In this document: positions 48,410 to 57,110 of the stretch, in pieces
Numbering within the stretch: the stretch's first letter is position 1
Layout: each line of letters begins with the position of its first letter
Source: Amycolatopsis sp. NBC_00345
GTDB lineage: Bacteria; Actinomycetota; Actinomycetes; Mycobacteriales; Pseudonocardiaceae
DNA: 64,000 bases
Direction of reading: 5' to 3'
NCBI RefSeq assembly: GCF_036116635.1
Contig: NZ_CP107995.1
Span: forward strand, 558,001 to 622,000
Translations under genes and position numbers: made by a program
The notes under the pieces: model-generated
The model's input: only the letters and a program-made list of their open reading frames with translations
Database searches by the model: none
What the model was told of the DNA's origin: nothing

Positions 48410-50859
48410 CCGAGCCCCGCGGTCCCGAGGACGAACGCGGCCGCCGGCGGCTACGCGGTCCCGAGACCGAGCCGCCGTCCGCCGACGCCCCCCGTCGCGC
48501 GCGCCGCACGCCGCCGCGCCCGTCGGGATCCCACGAGCTGCCCCCGCCGCCGGCGCGCCCGCGCCGCGGCCAGCCCGCCGAGCCGTACGACGCGCCGCCC
48601 GCAGCGAGGCCTCCTCGCCGCCGCCGCGAGGAGGCCGACGACCTGCCCCCGCAGCCGTCCCAGCCTCCGCCGGGCCGCCGCCGACGCCGCGACGAGGCTG
48701 ATCTGCCTCCTTCGGATGTTGCTGCTCCGTCGGGCCGTGGTCGTCGTGGTGATGCTGCGGACTTGCCTCCGTCGGACGTGCCCCCTTCGCCGGGTCGCCG
48801 TCGTCGTGGAGACGCGGCTGACCTGCCTGCCTCGGATGTGGCTCCTCCGGCGGGCCGTGGTCGTCGTGGAGACGCGGCTGATTTGCCTCCTTCGGACGTG
48901 CCTCCCTCTCCGGGTCGCCGTCGCCGTGGGGACGCGGCCGATCTGCCGCCGTCCGATGGTGATGGGCCGCCGCCGGGACGTCGTCGCCGTGGCGAGCTGC
49001 CCCAGCCTTCGGGCGACCCCCGTGATGCCGGGCCGCGCCGGGCCGCGCCGCCTTCGGGTGACCCGCGTGGTGCCGGTGCGGAGGACGCGCCGCCACCGCG
49101 CCGTCGCCGTCGGGCCGACACCGGTGACGTGCCGCTGCCCGGTGAGGCGCCGCCTCCCGGACGCCGGCGTCGCGCCGACCCGGCCGATCTGCCGCCCCCG
49201 GCGGACCCGCGCCTGGCCGCCGGCCCGCCGCCGCGCCGCCGCGACCCCGGCGACCCGTCCATGCCGCCGGATCCGCGTCTGAACCGTGGTGGCGACCCGT
49301 CGATGCCGCCTGACCCGCGCTTTGCTGGGCCGGTGGACGGTTCCATGCCGCCGGATCCGCGTCTGAACCGTGGTGGCGACCCATCCATGCCGCCTGACCC
49401 GCGTTTCGCTGGGCCGGTGGACGGTTCCATGCCGCCGGACCCGAGGTTCGCCGGTCCGGCCAACGGTGCCGTCCCGCCGCGCCGCCGCCGTCCCGAGCCG
49501 CGGCCGGTGGAGAACCCGACGGACGTCATCCCCGCCGTGGCCGAGCCGGAGCCCGAACACGGCACGCAGATCGACGGCCTCTTCGGCGATGACGACGAAT
49601 ACGACGAGTACGAAGGCGAGTACGAGGACTACGACGGCGAGTACGAAGAAGACGACGAGGCCTACGAGGAAGAGGCCGAGGAGCAGCCCGGCCGCGGCAA
49701 AAAGGCCAAGCAGGGCAAGAACAAGGCCAAAGGCAAGGGCAAGAAGCGCAAGCGGGCCCTCGGCTGGGTCGCGGCCCTCACCGTGCTCGTGCTGCTCGCC
49801 GGCGGCGCCTGGTTCGGCTACCAGAAGATCTTCGGCTACGCGGACTACGACGGCGACGGCGAGGGCAACACCCTCGTGCAGGTCGACGACGGCGACACCA
49901 CGTCCGCGATCGGCGCGAAGCTGACCGACGCCGGGGTGGTCGCGAGCGCCAAGGCGTTTGTCAAAGCCGGGGCGGACAACACCGCGCTGAACCGCATCCA
50001 GCACGGCTACTACGTGCTCAAGCAGCACATGTCCGGCCAGAGCGCGGTCGCCCTGATCACCTCGCCCGCCGCGCTCGCGGGCCGGCTGGAGATCCGCCCG
50101 TACACGCAGTTCGACGACATCAAGCAGCCCGGCGGCAAGGTCACGCCGGGGGTGTTCAGCTTGATGTCGAAGGCCTCCTGCGCGACGCTGAACGGCAAGA
50201 GCACCTGCATCTCGGTCGACGATCTGCGCAAGACCGTCGCGGAGGGCGACCTCAAGGCGTTCGGCGTGCCGGACTGGGCGCTGGAGCCCGCGGACAAGGC
50301 ACTGAGCAAGGACAAGCGCCTCGAAGGCCTGATCGCGGCCGGCGTCTACGACGTCAAACCCGGCTGGACCGCGACCGAGCTGATCACCAACCTGGTGCAT
50401 CAGTCGACCGACTCGTTCCAGGCCGCGGGCCTGACCGACCAGAAGACCGGGCCGGGCATGACGCCGTACCAGACGCTGATCATCGCTTCGCTGGTCGAGC
50501 GTGAGGCGGTGAAGTCCGACTTCGGCAAGATCTCGCGGGTCATCTACAACCGGCTCGCCCAGAAGGTGCGCCTGCAGCTGGACTCGACCGTCAACTACCC
50601 GCTCGACCGGCCCACGTTGAAGACGAGTGACGAGGACCGGAACAGGCCCGGGCCCTACAACACCTACACGATGACCGGGCTCACCCCCACCCCGATCGCG
50701 GTGCCGAGCACCGACGCCATCAAGGTGGCGCTGGACCCGCCCGCGGGCGACTGGATGTACTTCGTCAAGTGCGAGACGAACGGCCAGTCCTGCTTCGCCG
50801 TGACGTACCCCGACCACCAGAAGAACGTTCACGAGGCGCAGGCAAAAGGTGTCTTCTGA
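48406..50859 (+). CDS. mltG: Endolytic murein transglycosylase MltG with repeat-rich cytoplasmic tail
   Basis: An 817-residue protein. Residues 1-440 are cytoplasmic, low-complexity and made of Arg/Pro/Asp repeats, followed by a very acidic stretch (DDDEYDEYEGEYEDY) and a basic Lys block (GKKAKQGKNKAKGKGKKRK). One membrane helix spans about 452-472. The extracytoplasmic YceG domain (about 480-812) has the catalytic Glu at 698 in IIASLVEREAV and LQLDSTVNYPL further on. MltG cuts nascent glycan strands and sets their length. In E. coli the protein has about 340 residues, so more than half here is an added tail. The stop overlaps the aroE start region by 11 bases. Confidence 0.93.
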   Translation: MTEPRGPEDERGRRRLRGPETEPPSADAPRRARRTPPRPSGSHELPPPPARPRRGQPAEPYDAPPAARPPRRRREEADDLPPQPSQPPPGRRRRRDEADLPPSDVAAPSGRGRRGDAADLPPSDVPPSPGRRRRGDAADLPASDVAPPAGRGRRGDAADLPPSDVPPSPGRRRRGDAADLPPSDGDGPPPGRRRRGELPQPSGDPRDAGPRRAAPPSGDPRGAGAEDAPPPRRRRRADTGDVPLPGEAPPPGRRRRADPADLPPPADPRLAAGPPPRRRDPGDPSMPPDPRLNRGGDPSMPPDPRFAGPVDGSMPPDPRLNRGGDPSMPPDPRFAGPVDGSMPPDPRFAGPANGAVPPRRRRPEPRPVENPTDVIPAVAEPEPEHGTQIDGLFGDDDEYDEYEGEYEDYDGEYEEDDEAYEEEAEEQPGRGKKAKQGKNKAKGKGKKRKRALGWVAALTVLVLLAGGAWFGYQKIFGYADYDGDGEGNTLVQVDDGDTTSAIGAKLTDAGVVASAKAFVKAGADNTALNRIQHGYYVLKQHMSGQSAVALITSPAALAGRLEIRPYTQFDDIKQPGGKVTPGVFSLMSKASCATLNGKSTCISVDDLRKTVAEGDLKAFGVPDWALEPADKALSKDKRLEGLIAAGVYDVKPGWTATELITNLVHQSTDSFQAAGLTDQKTGPGMTPYQTLIIASLVEREAVKSDFGKISRVIYNRLAQKVRLQLDSTVNYPLDRPTLKTSDEDRNRPGPYNTYTMTGLTPTPIAVPSTDAIKVALDPPAGDWMYFVKCETNGQSCFAVTYPDHQKNVHEAQAKGVF
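48691..48993 (+). repeat. 60-bp tandem repeat inside mltG, five units
   Basis: Five units beginning at 48691, 48751, 48811, 48871 and 48931 (the last is 63 bases) encode 20-residue blocks of the form DAADLPPSDVPPSPGRRRRG. Alternating units are most alike (R-G-R-R-G versus R-R-R-R-G ends). Codons such as GTT, GCT and CGT are commoner here than in the rest of the gene, which points to copying of a young unit. Confidence 0.88.
49261..49467 (+). repeat. 84-bp tandem repeat inside mltG, two and a half units
   Basis: Units start at 49261, 49345 and 49429 (the last incomplete). Each 84-base unit encodes SMPPDPRLNRGGDP followed by SMPPDPRFAGPVDG. The first two units are nearly identical at DNA level, so the duplication is recent. 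Confidence 0.88.
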
Positions 50860-51712
50860 CGCTGCCCCCCGCAAGGCCGCGGTGCTCGGCCGTCCGGTGG
50901 CGCACTCGCTGTCACCGGTGCTGCACGACGCCGCGTTCCGGGCGCTGGGCCTGACCGGCTGGACGTACGAGCGGATCGAGACCGGCGCCGAAGAGCTGCC
51001 CGCGCTCGTGGACGGCCTCGGCCCGGAGTGGGCCGGCCTCTCGGTGACAATGCCGGGCAAACGGGCCGCGCTCGACCACGCCACGGAGGTCACCGATCGG
51101 GCGGCGGCCGTCGGCGCGGCAAACACGCTGGTGCGTGTTCCCGGCGGGTGGCTCGCCGACTGCACGGACGTCGACGGTGTCACGGGCGCGCTGCGGATCG
51201 GCGGCGGCTACACGCCGTCGCCCGGTGACCGGGCCGTGGTGCTCGGTGCCGGGGGCACGGCGGCGGCCGCGGTGGTGGGGCTCGCGGCCCTCGGCATCAC
51301 CGCGGTCAGCCTGGTCGTGCGCGAGCCGGCGCGGGCGAGGGAGACCCTCGGCGCGGCCGAGCGCGCGGGCCTCGACGTGGATGTGCGACGCTGGTCCGAA
51401 GCGGACTTCCCCGCGCTGGCCGCGCGCACGGCCGTGCTGGTGAGCACCGTGCCGCCGGAAGCCGTGCTGCCGCACGTGCCCGCGCTCGCCGCGGTGCCCT
51501 GCGTGCTCGACGTGATCTACCACCCGTGGCCGACCCCGCTGGCCGAGGCCGTCGCCGCGCGCGGCGGGCGGCTCGCGACTGGGCTGGACATGTTGCTGCA
51601 CCAGGCTTTCGGCCAGTCAGAGCACTTCACCGGGCGCCCCGCGCCCCGAGCCGAGATGCGGGACGCCCTGCGCGCGGCCACTGGCGGCCTGGTGCCGTTA
51701 CGTCTCGCTTGA
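50849..51712 (+). CDS. aroE: Shikimate dehydrogenase
   Basis: A 287-residue enzyme of the shikimate pathway that reduces 3-dehydroshikimate with NADPH. Evidence: VLGRPVAHSLSPVLHDAAF (substrate Ser pair), LSVTMPGKRAALD (catalytic Lys), ADCTDVDGVTGAL (catalytic Asp), VVLGAGGTAAAAVVGL (NADP loop) and LDMLLHQAFGQSEHFTG at the end. The GTG at 50849 lies inside the end of mltG. aroC and aroK lie about 11 kb downstream, so the pathway genes are near but not in one operon. Confidence 0.93.
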   Translation: MSSDAAPRKAAVLGRPVAHSLSPVLHDAAFRALGLTGWTYERIETGAEELPALVDGLGPEWAGLSVTMPGKRAALDHATEVTDRAAAVGAANTLVRVPGGWLADCTDVDGVTGALRIGGGYTPSPGDRAVVLGAGGTAAAAVVGLAALGITAVSLVVREPARARETLGAAERAGLDVDVRRWSEADFPALAARTAVLVSTVPPEAVLPHVPALAAVPCVLDVIYHPWPTPLAEAVAARGGRLATGLDMLLHQAFGQSEHFTGRPAPRAEMRDALRAATGGLVPLRLA

Positions 51713-51755
51713 TATCCTGGCCGACTGCCTTCCGCACGTCTGAGGGGAAAGACCT

Positions 51756-53018
51756 GTGCCCGAAACCAGTCAGCCGGCCTCGACCGACGAAGAGATCCAG
51801 GCCTCCTGGGTCGGCGAGGCGCCGCAGCTCAACAGCACGGTGACGCTCGCCGAGTACGACCCGGAGTGGCCGGAGCTCTACCGGCGCGAGGCCGAGCGCA
51901 TCCGCGGCGTGCTGGGGGACCGCGTGGTGCTGCTCGAACACGTGGGCTCCACGTCCGTGCCCGGGCTCGCCGCCAAACCGGTGATCGACATCCTGCTGGA
52001 GGTTCCGGACTCCGACGACGAGAACGCGTACCTGCCCGCACTGGAGGCCGCCGGCTACCGCCTGATCATCCGCGAGCCGGACTGGGAGAAGCACCGCCTC
52101 TTCAAGGGCCCGGACACCAACATCAACCTGCACGTCCACTCGCCCGGCAACGGGCAGACCGAGCGCTTCCTGCTCTTCCGCGACCGGATGCGCACGCACC
52201 CCGCGGAACTCGCGCGGTACCTGGGCAAGAAGCGCGAGCTGGCGGCCCGGACCTGGCGCTATATCCAGAACTACGCGGACGCCAAGGGTGAGGTGATCGA
52301 GGAGATCCTCGGCCGTGCCCGCGCCGCGCAGTATGACAGTTTCAGTGCGGCGTATGCGAAACACGCCGCGACCAGCGCCGCGAACGCGCTGTACGACCGT
52401 CCGGCCATCGCCGGGCTGGCCGGTGACGTCGCGGGCAAGCGGGTGCTCGACGTCGGCTGTGCGGCCGGCCACCTGAGCGCGCTGCTCGCCGGCCGCGGCG
52501 CCGACGTGCTCGGTTTGGACGTGAGTGAGGGCCTGATCTCCTTGGCGCGCAAGGAGTTCGGCGACGTCGCACGCTTCGAGCAGGCGGACGTGACCGAGCC
52601 ACTGTCCCTTGAGGACGGTTCGATCGACGTGATCACGGCCTCGCTCGTGCTGCACTACCTGGCGGACTGGGGGCCGGCGCTCGCCGAGTTCCGGCGCGTG
52701 CTGCGTCCCGGCGGGGCGCTGGTGTTCTCCGTGCACCACCCCGGCGAGGACTGGCACTGGTTCGACCGCGAGAACTACTTCGAGCTGGAGCTGCTCGACG
52801 ACGAGTTCGAGCTGGGCGAGCACCGGCAGCAGGTCCGGTTCTACCGCCGCCCGCTCAGCTGGACGTTCGGCGCGGTCCGCGACGCGGGCTTCACCGTCGA
52901 CCGGCTCGAGGAGCCCATGCCCGTCGACGAGGTGGACGAGGCCGACCCGAGGATGGCCGGGCTGCTCCGCACCAAGCCGCGGTTCCTGTACTTCCGCTGC
53001 CTGGCCGGGGGCGAGTGA
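51756..53018 (+). CDS. Fusion of a GrpB/UPF0157 domain with a SAM methyltransferase
   Basis: A 420-residue single frame with two domains. Residues about 28-190 are a GrpB/UPF0157 domain of the nucleotidyltransferase superfamily (LAEYDPEWPELYRREAERI, EHVGSTSVPGLAAKPVIDIL, NLHVHSPGN). Residues about 195-410 are a class I methyltransferase with KRVLDVGCAAGHLSALLAGR (SAM loop), GLDVSEGLISLAR, DVITASLVLHYLADW and LRPGGALVFSVHHPG. The two halves are usually separate proteins. No frameshift or second start is needed, so the fusion looks genuine. GTG start behind GAGGGGA. The reaction is unknown; modification of a nucleotide or coenzyme-like substrate is possible. Confidence 0.85.
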   Translation: MPETSQPASTDEEIQASWVGEAPQLNSTVTLAEYDPEWPELYRREAERIRGVLGDRVVLLEHVGSTSVPGLAAKPVIDILLEVPDSDDENAYLPALEAAGYRLIIREPDWEKHRLFKGPDTNINLHVHSPGNGQTERFLLFRDRMRTHPAELARYLGKKRELAARTWRYIQNYADAKGEVIEEILGRARAAQYDSFSAAYAKHAATSAANALYDRPAIAGLAGDVAGKRVLDVGCAAGHLSALLAGRGADVLGLDVSEGLISLARKEFGDVARFEQADVTEPLSLEDGSIDVITASLVLHYLADWGPALAEFRRVLRPGGALVFSVHHPGEDWHWFDRENYFELELLDDEFELGEHRQQVRFYRRPLSWTFGAVRDAGFTVDRLEEPMPVDEVDEADPRMAGLLRTKPRFLYFRCLAGGE

Positions 53019-53038
53019 GCCCGGCTACGGTGGCGGGT

Positions 53039-53980
53039 ATGAAGATCGCGATTCTCGACGACTACCAGAACGTGGCACTGACCTTCGGCGACTGGGACTC
53101 GCTCGAGGCCGAGATCGAGGTCTTCACGGAGGCGTTCGCCGGCCCGTCGGAAGTGGTGGAGCGGCTGGCCGGCTTCGACGTCGTCGTCGCGATGCGTGAG
53201 CGGACGCGGTTCCCGGCCGAGGTGCTCGACCGGCTGCCCGACCTCAAGCTGCTGGTGAGCACCGGCCCCCGCAACGCCGCGATCGACCTGGACGCGGCCG
53301 GCCGCAACGGGGTCGTCGTGTCGGCGACCGGGCACGTCGGCCCGCCGACTTCCGAGCTCACCTGGGCGCTCATCCTCGCCGCGGCCCGGAATCTGCCCGC
53401 CGAGTTCCGTTCGATGCGCGAGGGCGGCTGGCAGGTCGGCGTCGGCACGATGCTGCATGGCAAGACGCTCGGCCTGCTGGGGCTGGGCCGGCTCGGCGCC
53501 GAGGCGGCGAGGATCGGCCAGGCGTTCGGCATGAAGCCGATCGCGTGGAGCCAGAACCTGACCGCGGAGAAGGCCGCCGAGCACGGCGTCACCGCGGTTT
53601 CGAAGGACGAGCTGTTCGCATGGTCGGACGTGCTGTCGATCCACCTGGTGCTCTCGGACCGCAGCCGGGGCCTGGTCGGCGCGCGCGAACTCGCGCTGAT
53701 GAAGCCGTCCGCGATGCTGGTGAACACCTCGCGCGGCCCGATCGTCGAGGAGGCCGCGCTGGTGGATGCCTTGCGCCGCAAGGTGATCGGTGCCGCCGCG
53801 CTCGACGTCTACGACACCGAGCCGCTGCCGGCCGACCATCCGCTGCGCACGTTGGACAACGCGGTCCTCACCCCGCACATCGGCTACGTCAGCCGGGAGA
53901 CCTACGAGGTCTTCTACGGCGACGCCGTCGAGGACATCGCGGCCTTCCAGGACGGCTCGCCGTTGCGCGTCATGAACTGA
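53039..53980 (+). CDS. D-2-hydroxyacid dehydrogenase family protein
   Basis: A 313-residue NAD-dependent dehydrogenase: MKIAILDDYQNVAL, VSTGPRNAAIDL (substrate Arg region, usually G-x-G-x-x-N), GKTLGLLGLGRLGAEAARIG (NAD loop), LVNTSRGPIVEEAAL and the catalytic His in LTPHIGYVSRE. The nearest relatives reduce 2-oxoacids or work on phosphoglycerate-like acids; no closer call is justified. ATG at 53039; an in-frame GTG lies 24 bases earlier. Confidence 0.88.
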   Translation: MKIAILDDYQNVALTFGDWDSLEAEIEVFTEAFAGPSEVVERLAGFDVVVAMRERTRFPAEVLDRLPDLKLLVSTGPRNAAIDLDAAGRNGVVVSATGHVGPPTSELTWALILAAARNLPAEFRSMREGGWQVGVGTMLHGKTLGLLGLGRLGAEAARIGQAFGMKPIAWSQNLTAEKAAEHGVTAVSKDELFAWSDVLSIHLVLSDRSRGLVGARELALMKPSAMLVNTSRGPIVEEAALVDALRRKVIGAAALDVYDTEPLPADHPLRTLDNAVLTPHIGYVSRETYEVFYGDAVEDIAAFQDGSPLRVMN

Positions 53981-53991
53981 CCCGCCAAGGT

Positions 53992-54042
53992 CCGTCAAGG
54001 CCTCCTTACCCGCGTACCACGCGGGTAAGGAGGCCTTGACGG
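53992..54042. terminator. 24-bp perfect hairpin (repeat family 1)
   Basis: Arms of 24 bases (starting CCGTCAAGGCCTCCTTACCC) pair perfectly around a three-base loop, 11 bases after the dehydrogenase stop. Sixteen arm bases equal those of the hairpin at 28823-28873. The stem contains AAGGAGG on one arm and CCTCCTT on the other. Confidence 0.75.
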
Positions 54043-54120
54043 CGTACGGGCCCACCTGAGCACGGTCGGCGCGGCTTAATTCGGTCGCCACGGCGGGGTG
54101 CGCGGTGTGACCATCGACGG

Positions 54121-54666
54121 ATGTCCAGTCAGCTGCGGGTCCGCCTCCGGGAGGCCATCACCTGGCGCGGCGACCGTACCGACGACAACCGGTACGCCGA
54201 CGTGACCGGGTGGTGGCGTGCTCCCGCGTTGCTGCGGGAGCTGGGCCCGGCGCTGGGCGCGCTGTTCGAGGCCGAGCGCCCGACCGTCGTCCTCGGGCCG
54301 GAGTCGCGCGGGTGCCTGCTGGGGCCGCTGGTCGCGATGCACCTCGGCGTGGGCTTCGTCGAGGTGCGCAAGAACCGCGGTCCCTGCTGCGACAGCGACG
54401 CTTGGCGGCTCCGGACGACCCCGCCGGACTACCACGACCGCCACCTCGAACTCGGCTTCCGCAAGCACCTCGTGCGCGCGTCCGACCGGGTGCTGTTCGT
54501 CGACGAGTGGATCGAGACCGGGGGACAGGCACTGGGCGTGCAGGGGCTGGCCGAGGACGCCGAGGCCACCTGGCTCGGCGCCGCGACCATCGTGGACGCC
54601 TTGCCCGGCAACGAAGTCCGGCGCCGGCTGGGCCTGCGGTCCCTGGTCAACATCCGGGACCTGTGA
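54121..54666 (+). CDS. Phosphoribosyltransferase-fold protein
   Basis: A 181-residue protein of the type I PRTase family. The PRPP loop is VLFVDEWIETGGQALGVQGL (two acidic residues, then T-G-G), and VVLGPESRGCLLGPLVAMHLG and FVEVRKNRGPC match the adenine-phosphoribosyltransferase layout. It may salvage a base or may be a regulatory relative. It lies alone between a hairpin and a convergent lipoprotein gene. Confidence 0.82.
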   Translation: MSSQLRVRLREAITWRGDRTDDNRYADVTGWWRAPALLRELGPALGALFEAERPTVVLGPESRGCLLGPLVAMHLGVGFVEVRKNRGPCCDSDAWRLRTTPPDYHDRHLELGFRKHLVRASDRVLFVDEWIETGGQALGVQGLAEDAEATWLGAATIVDALPGNEVRRRLGLRSLVNIRDL

Positions 54667-54682
54667 CTCAGGGGAACAGCAC

Positions 54683-56200
54683 TCAGGGAAATGGCACGGT
54701 GTCCGGGGCGCAGGTCGCGCCGTCGGCCGGTGGGGTCAGGTCCGTGAAGTAGCGGGTGACCGCGGCCGAGGCGCACGCGCTGTGCACGTCGAGTGAGGTG
54801 TGGCCGAAGCCGTCGACCACGAGCAGTTTGCCGTTGCCCAGTTCGGCGGCGGTCGCCCGCGCGTTGGCCAGGGGTGTGGCCGGGTCGTAGCGGTTGTTGA
54901 GCACCAGGATCGGGTGCGGCCGCGGCCGGTTCCACGGCCCGGTGTAGCGGTCCTCGTCGCGCGCGGGCCAGTCGACGCACTGCGCCATGGAAAACACCGG
55001 CGCCAGGCCGAAGTACGGCTGGCGCTTCTCTTCGGCGGCGGCCAGCGGCAGGTAGTCCGCGGTCTGCTGCGGGACCTCACTGTCCAGGCACTGCACGGCG
55101 AGGAACCCCGTGCTGTGGACCGGCACGTACGGGTCGAGCACCGGCACCGGTGGCTCGGCCGACGATGGCACGAGCGCGGCGAGCGTCTGCCCGAGCCGCT
55201 TCCACCGTCCCGACTGGTACAGCGCGCTCTGGATGGTCTGCAGCAGCGACGCGGTGGTCACGCCGCCGACCGGCCCGTGGCTCAGCCGCGCGAAGACCGC
55301 GGCGAACTTCTCCTTCGGGTCACCGCCCGCGAAGGCGCAGTTCGACGGCCCGGCGGCAGTGCACGCGGCGAAGAACTGTTCCAGCTCCTGCTGCTGGGCG
55401 GAAGCGACGTCGGCGCGGACGTCCACCGGCTGGTGCTCCTGGCCGGGTTTGCCGGTGGAGTTGGCGACGAGGTCGAGCGTGCCGTCGAGTGTCATCGCGC
55501 GCAGCCGGCCGGGGAACAGGTTCGCGTACGTGCCGCCAAGGTAGGTGCCGTAGGAATAGCCGTAGTAGTTGAGTTCCTTGTCGCCGACGGCCTGGCGCAG
55601 CAGGTCCAGGTCCCGGGCGACGTTCGCCGTGGACAGGTGCGCCAGCTCCGCGCCGGAGCCGGCCGCGCACGCCTTCCCCGGCGCCGCGCTGGCCGACCAG
55701 AACGCGGCGCTCTGCTCGGGCCGCAGCGGTGACCCGCCCGGGCGGACGTCCTCCGCGCCGGGACAGTGGATCGGCGCGCTGCCACCGATGCCGCGCGGGT
55801 CGAAGCTCACCAGATCGAACCGCGCGCGCAGCTCGGCCGGGTAGCGGGCGCCGAACCGCGTCAGCTCGCCGACGCCGTCGGAGCCGGGGCCGCCGAAGTT
55901 GAAGAACAGCGAGCCGATCCGGTGCGCGGGGTCGGTGGCGGGCAGCTTGATCACGGCCAGCGTGACCTGCGCGCCGTGCGGCTCGCGGTAGCTGAGCGGG
56001 ACGGGCGCGCTCGCGCACTGGAACCCGCCGTGGCACGGCGCCCAGTTCAGCGCGGGCACGGCGGCGCCGTTGGTGCCCATGGCCGGGGGAGCGTCGGCGC
56101 TGTCGCCGCGCATCGCGGGCACGGCCGGGGCCGCGGCTTCCGGCGCACTGCACGCGCTCGCCGCGAGCAGCAGGGCGACCGCGGCGAGGGCTCGCCTCAC
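54683..56200 (-). CDS. TAP-like alpha/beta-hydrolase lipoprotein (active-site intact)
   Basis: A 505-residue secreted hydrolase of the tripeptidyl-aminopeptidase-like family. The signal peptide ends in a lipobox with Cys at LAASACSAP. The nucleophile elbow YYGYSYGTYLGGTYA has its Ser, the acid lies in LNNRYDPATPLANA and the His in VDGFGHTSLDVHSACA. Expected role: cleavage of N-terminal tripeptides outside the cell, though family substrates vary. The GTG start overlaps the stop of the upstream serine-hydrolase gene (GTGA), so the two are coupled and should act together at the envelope. Confidence 0.9.
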   Translation of the reverse strand: MRRALAAVALLLAASACSAPEAAAPAVPAMRGDSADAPPAMGTNGAAVPALNWAPCHGGFQCASAPVPLSYREPHGAQVTLAVIKLPATDPAHRIGSLFFNFGGPGSDGVGELTRFGARYPAELRARFDLVSFDPRGIGGSAPIHCPGAEDVRPGGSPLRPEQSAAFWSASAAPGKACAAGSGAELAHLSTANVARDLDLLRQAVGDKELNYYGYSYGTYLGGTYANLFPGRLRAMTLDGTLDLVANSTGKPGQEHQPVDVRADVASAQQQELEQFFAACTAAGPSNCAFAGGDPKEKFAAVFARLSHGPVGGVTTASLLQTIQSALYQSGRWKRLGQTLAALVPSSAEPPVPVLDPYVPVHSTGFLAVQCLDSEVPQQTADYLPLAAAEEKRQPYFGLAPVFSMAQCVDWPARDEDRYTGPWNRPRPHPILVLNNRYDPATPLANARATAAELGNGKLLVVDGFGHTSLDVHSACASAAVTRYFTDLTPPADGATCAPDTVPFP

Positions 56201-57012
56201 GCGGCCAGTTCGGCCAGCACGGCGTCGGTCAGGCGCGGCCACACCTCGGCCGCCCACGGGCCGAACGAGCGGTCGGCCAGCGCGACGCAGGCGTGCCGCG
56301 CGTCCGGGTCCACCCACAGGAACGTGCCGGACTGGCCGAAGTGGCCGAACGTGCGGGGCGAGCTGGCCGAACCCGTCCAATGTGGACTCTTGTGGTCGCG
56401 CAGCTCGAAGCCGAGGCCCCAGTCGTTGGGCTTCTGGTGGCCGAAGCCGGGCAGCACGCCGCTCAGCCCGGGGAAGGCGACCTCGGTGGCCGCGGCCAGC
56501 GTCTCCGGCGCGAGCAGCTTCGGGGCCTGCAGCTCGGCGGCGAACCGGGCCAGGTCGTCCACAGTGGACGAGGCGCCGGACGCGGGCGAGCCGTCGAGCT
56601 TCGTCGCGGTCATGCCGAGCGGTTCCAGCAGCGCCTCGGACAGGTAGTCGGCGAACGCGATGCCGGAGTGCGACGCGAGCGCGCCGGCCAGCTCCTCGAA
56701 CCCGGCGTTGGAGTACAGCCGGCGCGTGCCGGGCTCGGCCATCGCCTTGTGCGCGTCGAACGCGAGCCCGGAGGTGTGCGCGAGCAGGTGGCGCACCGTC
56801 GACCCCTCGGGGCCGGCCGGGGTGTCCAGCTCGAGCACGCCCTCCTCCAGCGCGATGTGCGCGGTGTAGGCGGTGAGCAGCTTGGTCACCGAGGCCAGCC
56901 GGAACACCTTCGCGGTGTCGCCGTGGCCGGCCACGACCTCGCCGCTCGCGGCCACCACCGCGGCCGCCGCGTTGTCCACCGGCCACTCGTCGATCAGGCG
57001 CAGGCTGTCCAT
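56197..57012 (-). CDS. Beta-lactamase-like serine hydrolase (class C / DD-peptidase family)
   Basis: A 271-residue member of the serine beta-lactamase fold. Catalytic motifs: Ser and Lys in ASVTKLLTA (S-x-x-K), Tyr in RLYSNAGFEEL (Y-x-N), and HFGQSGTFLW as the third (H/K-x-G). No signal peptide is evident, so it may act on cytoplasmic esters or small peptides; beta-lactam hydrolysis is not implied. Start at MDSLRLIDE (ATG at 57010-57012). It is the first gene of a two-gene unit with the TAP-like lipoprotein. A 22-bp hairpin lies just upstream. Confidence 0.87.
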   Translation of the reverse strand: MDSLRLIDEWPVDNAAAAVVAASGEVVAGHGDTAKVFRLASVTKLLTAYTAHIALEEGVLELDTPAGPEGSTVRHLLAHTSGLAFDAHKAMAEPGTRRLYSNAGFEELAGALASHSGIAFADYLSEALLEPLGMTATKLDGSPASGASSTVDDLARFAAELQAPKLLAPETLAAATEVAFPGLSGVLPGFGHQKPNDWGLGFELRDHKSPHWTGSASSPRTFGHFGQSGTFLWVDPDARHACVALADRSFGPWAAEVWPRLTDAVLAELAA

Positions 57013-57033
57013 GACCGCCAGCGTAATGGAACG

Positions 57034-57084
57034 CGTGAAGGGGCTGTCCGGGACCGTTTGAAGGTCCCGGACAGCCCCTTCACG
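57034..57084. terminator. 22-bp perfect hairpin between ptsH and the serine hydrolase
   Basis: Arms of 22 bases (CGTGAAGGGGCTGTCCGGGA and two more) pair perfectly around a seven-base loop. Both flanking genes run leftward, so it should end the HPr transcript before the serine-hydrolase gene. No U-run is present. Confidence 0.7.
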
Positions 57085-57110
57085 GCTGCCGCCTCCGGCT
57101 TGGCCCGGAG

